Shown: piece after piece, positions 58,260 to 64,000 of the stretch
How positions within the stretch are numbered: the stretch's first letter is position 1
Layout: every line of letters begins with the position of its first letter
DNA from: Moorella glycerini
GTDB lineage: Bacteria > Bacillota > DSM-521 > Neomoorellales > Neomoorellaceae
Direction of reading: 5' to 3'
Assembly (NCBI RefSeq): GCF_009735625.1
Contig: NZ_CP046244.1
Location: 868,001 to 932,000, forward strand
Length of the DNA stretch: 64,000 nucleotides
Notes under the pieces: generated by a model
Database searches by the model: none
What the model was told of the DNA's origin: nothing
The model's input: the letters and a program-made list of their open reading frames with translations, nothing else
Program-made: the position numbers and the translations under genes

Positions 58260-59447
58260 TTATGCACCAGGATGGCGGGTATGAATAGTGCTGGTAAATT
58301 CCTCTTTAATTCGCTGCAACAAATCCTTGTCAAGCATGACATCCGCCGCCGTCCAGGCCAGAGCCGTGGCAGCCAGGATGACAACCCGCCGCCCGGCCTC
58401 ACCCCGGACTACCTGGGCAAACTGGCGGCTATGGGGCACCAGTTTGCCGGCATTCAGGGAAAGGTAGGGGTGGATGGCCGGCACCACCTGGCTGACGTTC
58501 CCCATGTCCAGGGAGCCACGGCTATGGCTGGGGGAGCCAGAATCGATCACCCCCAGTTCTTTCACGTTTTCGCGCCAGGCTGCGGCCAGGGCGCGATTGG
58601 TCAGCATGGGTTCATAGGAAGGTTCGTAGTTGTGGTACCGGTAACGGCTGCCGGTGGCCAGGGCTGCCGCCGCGGCGCAATTTTCCACCCGCTCGACAAC
58701 CTTATTTAATGCCCCTCGGGTACGGGCCCGGAGGTAAAAACGGGCCACGGCGCGTTCGGGAATGATGTTGGGTGAAGTCCCCCCCTCGGTAATAATGCCC
58801 TGGACACTGGCGCCGTCTTTAAGGTAGGGGCGCAGGCTGTTGATATGATTGAATAACTGGATGACCGCTTCCAGGGCATTAATACCTTCCTCCGGGCTGG
58901 AGGCAGCATGGGCCGCCCGGCCCTCAAAAACGAATTCCAGGGCCTCCAGGGCCAGGGAGCTCACTTCCACGGTATTGGTATCCCCGGGGTGAAACATCAT
59001 GGCCGCATCCAGGTCGTCCAGGGCGCCCTGGCGAGCCAGCACCACCTTGGCACCCCGGGTTTCTTCGGCCGGCGTACCTAAAACGACAATGGTCCCCCGG
59101 AGTTCCTTAATTATGGTTGCTAACCCTAAGGCCGCCCCCAGGCTGGCAGCAGCTATCAGGTTGTGGCCGCAGGCATGCCCCAGCCCCGGCAGGGCATCGT
59201 ATTCGGCCAGCAGGGCCACCCGCGGGCCAGGACCGCCAGCCAGCTCGGCCCTGAAGGCTGTCGACAGCTGGCACAGGGGCCTGGTAATCTTAAAACCCCG
59301 CTCCGCCAGGATGCCTGTCAGTAGCTCTACGGCAAAATACTCCTGGTTGCCCGGTTCCGGGTGATCATAAATAGCTTCGGCTACATTAATAATTTGTTCT
59401 TTTAAGGATGCAATGGCCCGGGCAATTCTTTCTTTGACGGCAAGCAT
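58260..59447 (-). CDS. M20-family amidohydrolase/peptidase
   Basis: 395 residues. Metal-binding motifs are LLAEYDALPGLGHACGHNLIAA with the Asp and His ligands, GTPAEETRGAKVVLARQGALDD with the catalytic Glu pair, and MMFHPGDTN. The dimerisation domain has FVFEGRAAHAASSPEEGINAL. It is like AbgB and aminobenzoyl-glutamate or N-acyl amino acid amidohydrolases, with a His/Gly (AHA) signature in place of canonical aminoacylase residues. Cytoplasmic Zn hydrolase. The TTG or ATG start at 59447 has no strong ribosome site. Confidence 0.9.
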   Translation of the reverse strand: MLAVKERIARAIASLKEQIINVAEAIYDHPEPGNQEYFAVELLTGILAERGFKITRPLCQLSTAFRAELAGGPGPRVALLAEYDALPGLGHACGHNLIAAASLGAALGLATIIKELRGTIVVLGTPAEETRGAKVVLARQGALDDLDAAMMFHPGDTNTVEVSSLALEALEFVFEGRAAHAASSPEEGINALEAVIQLFNHINSLRPYLKDGASVQGIITEGGTSPNIIPERAVARFYLRARTRGALNKVVERVENCAAAAALATGSRYRYHNYEPSYEPMLTNRALAAAWRENVKELGVIDSGSPSHSRGSLDMGNVSQVVPAIHPYLSLNAGKLVPHSRQFAQVVRGEAGRRVVILAATALAWTAADVMLDKDLLQRIKEEFTSTIHTRHPGA

Positions 59448-59582
59448 ACAGACTCCTTGAGTTGATAGATTAGATTTACCAAGGGGGGAAATAATACATC
59501 AGAGAAGTCATTCATGGCGACGAGCCGCAACCTGGGGTTACCACCACCAGCGAACTGAAAACCGCCATAAGGAGGTACTCCC

Positions 59583-59813
59583 ATGACCCTGGCTACCTGC
59601 AACCGGCATTGCTCCTATTTAAACCATGGTGACTGTGAGCTGGCCGGGATCCTGGAACAGGGCCAGCCTGTCCTTTGCCCTTACCGGCACCGGGAAATGG
59701 CCACCCTTACCGGAGAAGTAAACTTCCAGCCAGCCGGGCTGCCCCGCAGCTTCGCCACTCCCCCTCATTACCGTTATCCCGGAACTAAAGAATCTGCTGC
59801 CCGTCAACCCTGA
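59583..59813 (+). CDS. Cys-rich mini-protein
   Basis: 76 residues. TAAGGAGGTACTCCC gives an excellent ribosome site for the ATG at 59583. Cysteines in CNRHCSYLNHGDC (residues 6-18) and a later CPY (residue 32) look like a small metal- or redox-binding site. The last 29 bases overlap the end of the convergent aminopeptidase gene. The function is unknown. Confidence 0.6.
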   Translation: MTLATCNRHCSYLNHGDCELAGILEQGQPVLCPYRHREMATLTGEVNFQPAGLPRSFATPPHYRYPGTKESAARQP

Positions 59814-60717
59814 GCCGGGGCATGAGGAGTATACCGTCCAGGTGGCTGGGGGCTTCTACCTGGCCGCCAAAGGTACTGTTGTCGCCCAGGGCAATATGCA
59901 CGGTACCCCGGACCTTCTCATCCTCCAGGACGTTGCCGGTCAGCCTGGCCAGGGGATTTAACCCTATGCCCAGCTCGGCGATGTTGCGGCTGGCCGGGCC
60001 ATAGCGGGTGAAAATATCTTCTAACAGGCGAGCTTCCCGGCCGCCGCTGACCGCAACGGCCTGCCCTGCTTCAACTTTAAGCCGCAGGGGCTTCTCTAAA
60101 ACGCCGATCCCGGCCAGGGCCCCGTCAATAACCAGCAGCCCCGCCGCCGTACCTTCCACCGGGGCAATATAAGCCTCCCCCGCCGGCAGGTTACCAAAGC
60201 TGCCCGGCTGGCGGTAGAGGCCGGAATCGGGGTGACCCTGGCGGCCGGCAATACTAAAGGTTAGATCTGTCCCTGCCGGCGTCGTCAGGTGGACCTCCCG
60301 GCCACGGGTCAGAATGGCCGCATAATGCTCACAATCTGCGGTCAGGGCCGTATAATCGACGGCCAGGGTGCGTTCCAGCATATCAGCTGTAGCGCCGGGT
60401 AAGGAGGCGATGCGGGCGCCGGCTGCGTTAGCCTCCCGGCGGGCGCGGGTATGGGACAGGGACCTGGAGGTAGCCAGGACGGCGACCTGGCTTTGCCGCA
60501 TGGCCGCCGCTACCATGGCCGGCGGTTCCTGGCCGTGGTTATCCCGCGGCAGCATGGTGATGATGGCCGCTTCGGCTTTCAACTCCCGGGCGGCCTGGAA
60601 GAAGGCATCACCAATGGTCTGGAGAACAGTATCGGTAACAACGAGGACTGTATCTCCGGCCCTGACGGCCAGGCACTCCGCAAGGGCCAGGCGGCAGGCT
60701 GAAGCTAGATCAGGCAT
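59785..60717 (-). CDS. M29-type (thermophilic) aminopeptidase
   Basis: 310 residues from the ATG at 60717, eight or nine bases after GAAGGAG; the frame is open to 60786. Late motifs match M29 metallo-aminopeptidases: ELGIGLNPLARLTGNVLEDEKVRGTVHIALGDNSTFGGQVEAPSHLDG (Glu, His, Asp ligands), and AYIAPVEGTAAG. It is somewhat shorter than AmpS (about 410) because the N-terminal domain is reduced, as in other aminopeptidase-like proteins. Cytoplasmic peptide trimming is likely. The next gene upstream is the radical SAM enzyme. Confidence 0.8.
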   Translation of the reverse strand: MPDLASACRLALAECLAVRAGDTVLVVTDTVLQTIGDAFFQAARELKAEAAIITMLPRDNHGQEPPAMVAAAMRQSQVAVLATSRSLSHTRARREANAAGARIASLPGATADMLERTLAVDYTALTADCEHYAAILTRGREVHLTTPAGTDLTFSIAGRQGHPDSGLYRQPGSFGNLPAGEAYIAPVEGTAAGLLVIDGALAGIGVLEKPLRLKVEAGQAVAVSGGREARLLEDIFTRYGPASRNIAELGIGLNPLARLTGNVLEDEKVRGTVHIALGDNSTFGGQVEAPSHLDGILLMPRLRVDGQQIL

Positions 60718-60749
60718 GTTAACAACTCCTTCATAAATGGCACTTTCGC

Positions 60750-60781
60750 AGGCTGGCTTTGTTTTCGCTCGCTCCCTGGTC
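60750..60781. repeat. Intergenic repeat, copy 3
   Basis: 29 of 32 bases match 44863-44894. It fills the gap between the radical SAM stop (60783) and the aminopeptidase start (60717). Confidence 0.6.
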
Positions 60782-60782
60782 G

Positions 60783-61784
60783 TCAATCCCTTACAATGGC
60801 CAGCTCACTTCCGCAGGCGCGGCAGGCGCGCCCTGCCAGGCCCGGCAGGGAAACATGATAGCCCCTGCGGCGGATGACCAGTTCGCCACAGGCCGGGCAA
60901 TAGGTGTTGCTGGCCTCCGGGTCGGCCACATTGCCCAGGTAAACATAATGCAAGTGCTGCCGGGCCATTTCCCAGGTGCGGCGCATGGTCGCCAGGGGCG
61001 TCGGCGGCGCCTGCAGGCGGTACTGGGGAAAGTAGCGGGAAAAGTGCAGGGGCGTATCTATTCCTAAATTATCGGCCACCCATTTTACCAGCTCCGCCAG
61101 CTCCTCCGGGTCGTCGTTCAAGCCGGTCACCAGCAGTGTGGTTATCTCCACGTGGCTACCGGCCGCAACTATCGCCGCCGCCGTCTCGAGGACGGGCCGG
61201 TAGTCGCCGTGGACGACTTTGCGGTAAAATTCCAGGCTGAAACCCTTGACATCAATATTCCAGGCATCAATCCAGGGCAGGAGCTCGGCCAGGGGCTCCG
61301 GCCGGATAAAGCCGTTGGTTACCATAACATTCTTCAGCCCCGCTTCCCGGGCCAGCCGGGCTGTAGCCAGGACAAACTCAAACCACACCAGGGGTTCGGA
61401 ATAGGTATAGGCTATCCCCAGGCTAGCGACTTCCCGGGCCTTCCGGACCAGGTTCTCCGGGGTAATAGCTGCCGTCTCCGGCTCTTCCTGGGCTATCTCC
61501 CAGTTCTGGCAGAACTCGCAGCGAAAATTGCAACCCACCGTCCCGGCGGAAAGGATGAGGCTGCCGGGATAAAAATGGTAGAGGGGCTTTTTTTCAATGG
61601 GATCCAGGGCCAGGGAGGAACAGCGGCCGTAGTTGCGGGTATAAAGGCGCCCCTCCCGGTTTTCCCGCACCCGGCAGATGCCCCGGCCACCGGAGGCGAT
61701 AACGCAGGTATGGGGGCAGAGGCGGCATTCCACCTTCTCCCCGGGTAACTTTACATAATATAAGGCTTCCGTAACGCCAGCCAC
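60783..61784 (-). CDS. amrS: AmmeMemoRadiSam radical SAM enzyme (AmrS)
   Basis: 333 residues from a GTG at 61784 with GGAGGCAGG ahead. Radical SAM Cys85, Cys89, Cys92 (GCNFRCEFCQNW); an N-terminal Cys cluster (ECRLCPHTC and GICRVR) and a C-terminal zinc-ribbon-like set (CPACGELVIRR, CRACGSELAI) mark it as the AmmeMemoRadiSam family, close to pyruvate-formate-lyase activases. Its chemistry in bacteria is not known. The fused MEMO1/AMMECR1 partner is directly upstream. Confidence 0.92.
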   Translation of the reverse strand: MAGVTEALYYVKLPGEKVECRLCPHTCVIASGGRGICRVRENREGRLYTRNYGRCSSLALDPIEKKPLYHFYPGSLILSAGTVGCNFRCEFCQNWEIAQEEPETAAITPENLVRKAREVASLGIAYTYSEPLVWFEFVLATARLAREAGLKNVMVTNGFIRPEPLAELLPWIDAWNIDVKGFSLEFYRKVVHGDYRPVLETAAAIVAAGSHVEITTLLVTGLNDDPEELAELVKWVADNLGIDTPLHFSRYFPQYRLQAPPTPLATMRRTWEMARQHLHYVYLGNVADPEASNTYCPACGELVIRRRGYHVSLPGLAGRACRACGSELAIVRD

Positions 61785-61807
61785 CGGCTTCCTGCCTCCT
61801 GCCTCCG

Positions 61808-63184
61808 TTAATGGTAGCGTGTAACCTTAAATCTTTCCAGCTGGTAGGGTTCATTGGGGCCGATGCCGCCCTTCTGGCGGGCAATAGCCACCTGCTCTTC
61901 GACGGTATCAATACCCTCCAGGTCCGGGAGGAGCAGTCCCCGCCGCCGGCCGCGGCTGACGATGACGCCGTAAACTTTGGGGTCCAGGTCCGCCAGGGTG
62001 GCCGGTTCGGGTTCGCTCAAGACGTCTACCGAATACTGGAGCTCGGGTAGTTCTTCTACTGTGACCGGGGGAAAACGGGGGTCTTCCAGGCCGGCAGCCA
62101 GGGCGTTGTAAATAATCTCCTCGGCCAGGTTGGTCCTGGTAGGGCCGATGGTACCGATACATCCCCTTAAGCTGCCGTGCTTCTTTATCGACACAAAGGC
62201 ACCGGCCCGGCCGGCCAGTTCCGGGGGCAGGGGTTCGGGAACAGGCAACACCTTGCCGGTTCGCAGGTAATACTCCAGGCTCTGGCGGGCCAGGCGCACC
62301 GGCAGCGACTCCGCTACCGGCTTCTTTTCTTTCGCCAGCAGGCTCCGTTCTGGAGCTTCCCCTGCAGGCTCCAGGTGGGCCACCAGGTAACCGACGCCGA
62401 AGGGGCCTTCATAGGACAAAACTTCCCCCCGTACCTCATAGCCGTCCAGGGCCCCCAGGCCCATGATAAAGGAACGCAGGCCGCACTCGCCGGCTCTTGC
62501 GGCCAGATCTTCCGGTATGGCCAGGATGCCCTCCACGTCCAGGGCCGCAAGGAGCTCCTTCACCCTTGCATCAAAATCCTTTCCCCGGGGATCATACCCT
62601 GCCGGCGCCCCGGGCAGCAGCCGGTGGGACAGGTCACCGCTGGCCACCAGCAGGACCCGGTGCGGGCTGGCCGCAACGGCCCGGGCCAGGGCGGCGCCAA
62701 AGGCATAAAGCTGCTGCCGCTGCAGGAAGGCCATGCCCATGGCTACCAGGGGGGTATCGATGCCTGCCTGGCGCAAAAAATAGAGGGGCACCATCATGCC
62801 GTGGTCCAGTTCCGGGGTTAAGCCGTAACGCCGGCAGGCGGCAGCGTCGAGCCAGGCCACCGGCAACCCTGCTTCCCGGGCTATATCAGCTATGGCCCGG
62901 CTGAGCTCCAGGTCCAGGCGGTAAGTAAATTTGACTTCCCCGGCCCTAAAGGCCGCCAGATCACCCTTTAGCTCCCCGGTGGCCCAGAGTCCCACGGCTT
63001 CGCGAAAAACCGGCCCGTGAGGGGAAATAATGACGACCACCTCCGGGCGGCGGGCGGCAAGTTTTGCTGCCAGTCCTTTCACCGCCGTAACTGTGGTAGT
63101 AATTCTGGCCTCCTCGCCGCGCCCAACCTCCGGAACCATAACCGGCGGGTGGGGCATAAAGGCCACATCCAGTAACCGTCCCAT
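61808..63184 (-). CDS. AmmeMemoRadiSam system B-A fusion (MEMO1-like plus AMMECR1)
   Basis: 458 residues from the ATG at 63184, with AAAAGGGG before. Residues 1-265 are a LigB/MEMO-like domain ([54 protein letters not shown]), with His residues typical of class III dioxygenases. Residues 280-458 are AMMECR1 ([51 protein letters not shown]). In many genomes these are two genes; here they are fused. With AmrS downstream (23 bp), they form a three-domain system whose product is unknown. Confidence 0.92.
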   Translation of the reverse strand: MGRLLDVAFMPHPPVMVPEVGRGEEARITTTVTAVKGLAAKLAARRPEVVVIISPHGPVFREAVGLWATGELKGDLAAFRAGEVKFTYRLDLELSRAIADIAREAGLPVAWLDAAACRRYGLTPELDHGMMVPLYFLRQAGIDTPLVAMGMAFLQRQQLYAFGAALARAVAASPHRVLLVASGDLSHRLLPGAPAGYDPRGKDFDARVKELLAALDVEGILAIPEDLAARAGECGLRSFIMGLGALDGYEVRGEVLSYEGPFGVGYLVAHLEPAGEAPERSLLAKEKKPVAESLPVRLARQSLEYYLRTGKVLPVPEPLPPELAGRAGAFVSIKKHGSLRGCIGTIGPTRTNLAEEIIYNALAAGLEDPRFPPVTVEELPELQYSVDVLSEPEPATLADLDPKVYGVIVSRGRRRGLLLPDLEGIDTVEEQVAIARQKGGIGPNEPYQLERFKVTRYH

Positions 63185-63318
63185 ACAATCACCCCTTTTA
63201 ATATGGCCCGGCGCCCATCCTTTCATGTAACTGCTTCCAGCCCGGGTCTTCCCTTCAGGTTTACTTTACCACATCTACCAGCATTTTGACAGGGGTGAGG
63301 GACTGGCGCCATTTGCTA

Positions 63319-63348
63319 TTGTGCCGGTGGCGGTAATTACGTTACAAT
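63319..63348 (+). promoter_or_regulatory. Promoter of the LytS-like gene
   Basis: TTGTGC (63319-63324), 18 bp and TACAAT (63343-63348, 5 of 6). It lies 92 bp before the start codon. Confidence 0.5.
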
Positions 63349-63439
63349 AAAAGGGAATAAACTGGCTAAGCGCACGCTGCTGTTTCCGGCAACCTGGTGG
63401 CAGGTTTAAATCAATTTACCTTCCCGGAGGTGACAGGAA

Positions 63440-64000
63440 ATGCCTCTTTTCATATCCCTGGTTGAACGGATGAGTGTAGTTATAACCCTGGCCTTTATCC
63501 TGGCCCGTTCCCGGACATTCCGGAAACTGCTCCAGGAGCAGGCCAGTTCCCGCCAGAAATTCCTGTTAATCCTGGTCTTTGGCCTGCTGGGGATCTTCGG
63601 CAGCTATGCCGGCATCCCCATCCAGGATGCCCTGGCCAACTCCCGGGTCATTGCCCCCATGGTCGGCGGGCTGTTTGGTGGTCCCCTGGTTGGTTTCCTC
63701 GCCGGGCTTATTGCCGGCGGCCACCGGTTTTTTATGGGGGGCTTTACCTCCCTGGCCTGTGGCATTTCCACCACTGTCGAAGGCCTGCTTGGAGGTATGG
63801 TGGCCCGGGCCTACCGCCAGCGCCCTTTGCCCTGGCCGGTGGCCTTTGCTGCCGGTTTTACTGCTGAAGCCCTGCAGATGCTGATTATCCTGGCCCTGGC
63901 GCGGCCTTTTGCCGCCGCCTGGAGCCTGGTCAAAGTCATTGCCTGGCCCATGATGCTGGTTAACGCCAGCGGTATTGCCCTGGCGGTAATCATTATCCAG
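63440..64000 (+). CDS. LytS-type 5TM sensor protein, partial
   Basis: 187 residues seen from the ATG at 63440, with GGAGG before; the gene runs off the right edge. The 5TM-5TMR_LYT domain is clear: LVERMSVVITLAFILARSRTFRKLL, GLFGGPLVGFLAGLIAGGHRFFMGGFTSLACGISTTVEGLLGGMV, with further hydrophobic helices. In LytS-type histidine kinases or GGDEF proteins this senses cell-envelope state or pyruvate. The output domain is beyond the window. Confidence 0.85.
   Translation, partial: MPLFISLVERMSVVITLAFILARSRTFRKLLQEQASSRQKFLLILVFGLLGIFGSYAGIPIQDALANSRVIAPMVGGLFGGPLVGFLAGLIAGGHRFFMGGFTSLACGISTTVEGLLGGMVARAYRQRPLPWPVAFAAGFTAEALQMLIILALARPFAAAWSLVKVIAWPMMLVNASGIALAVIIIQ

Noticed and set aside
62177-62821. 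Plus-strand open frame of 214 codons
   Set aside because: Antisense to the MEMO1-AMMECR1 fusion; His/Gln-rich shadow composition.
1-64000. tRNA, rRNA, tmRNA or CRISPR array
   Set aside because: No cloverleaf-like segment, rRNA core sequence or regularly spaced repeat was seen by eye; a covariance search was not possible.

Overview
The window is low-GC-Firmicute-type gene content on a moderately GC-rich background: strong AGGAGG-type ribosome sites, frequent GTG and TTG starts, and anaerobe genes (ferredoxin-like subunits, indolepyruvate:ferredoxin oxidoreductase, molybdopterin oxidoreductase). Gene content and style fit a thermophilic anaerobic clostridial acetogen such as Moorella. The genus is an inference, not a proof. 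I saw no rRNA, tRNA or CRISPR array.

Region 1 (1-26.1 kb) is a metabolic island in which about 25 genes all lie on the minus strand. From its right end it holds: creatininase-like hydrolase, cupin, Gfo/Idh/MocA dehydrogenase, D-2-hydroxyacid dehydrogenase, DRE-TIM condensing enzyme (homocitrate/isopropylmalate synthase type), a SucCD-like acyl-CoA ligase, DoxX, a complete TRAP transporter (DctM, DctP, DctQ), a DASS anion symporter, an AprA-like flavoprotein with an AprB-like ferredoxin, an ACMSD-like amidohydrolase, an MFS carrier, a GntR regulator, a molybdopterin oxidoreductase with its four-cluster subunit, a second GntR regulator, and a LacI-controlled cassette (creatininase, class II aldolase, TIM-barrel isomerase, Tm-1-like/UPF0261 protein). 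It looks like uptake and breakdown of organic acids or sugar acids. The substrate is not evident.

Region 2 (26.3-37 kb) is an insertion-sequence hotspot. An MntA-HepT type nucleotidyltransferase/HEPN pair is split by about 5.1 kb of nested elements: a frameshifted IS110-family copy, and a second IS110-family copy that is itself interrupted by an ISLre2-family element with a 9-bp target duplication. HepT, a small unknown protein, a TauE/SafE permease and pyrimidine-nucleoside phosphorylase follow. A complete IS1634-family element (1,937 bp, 5-bp duplication) sits in a structured non-coding region.

Region 3 (37-47.3 kb) has an arylpyruvate/arylacetate cluster (iorBA, paaK, sodium:solute symporter), an orphan DNA methyltransferase, a coiled-coil protein, a decayed PTS locus (levR remnant, frameshifted ptsH, truncated ptsI), and an AbiEii-type toxin with its DUF6922-like partner.

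Region 4 (47.3-64 kb) is core metabolism: an arginine operon argCJBDFGH with an ARG-box promoter, an MFS exporter, an SH3-domain protein, an M20 amidohydrolase, a Cys-rich mini-protein, an M29-type aminopeptidase, the AmmeMemoRadiSam pair (radical SAM enzyme and a fused B-A protein), and the start of a LytS-type 5TM sensor.
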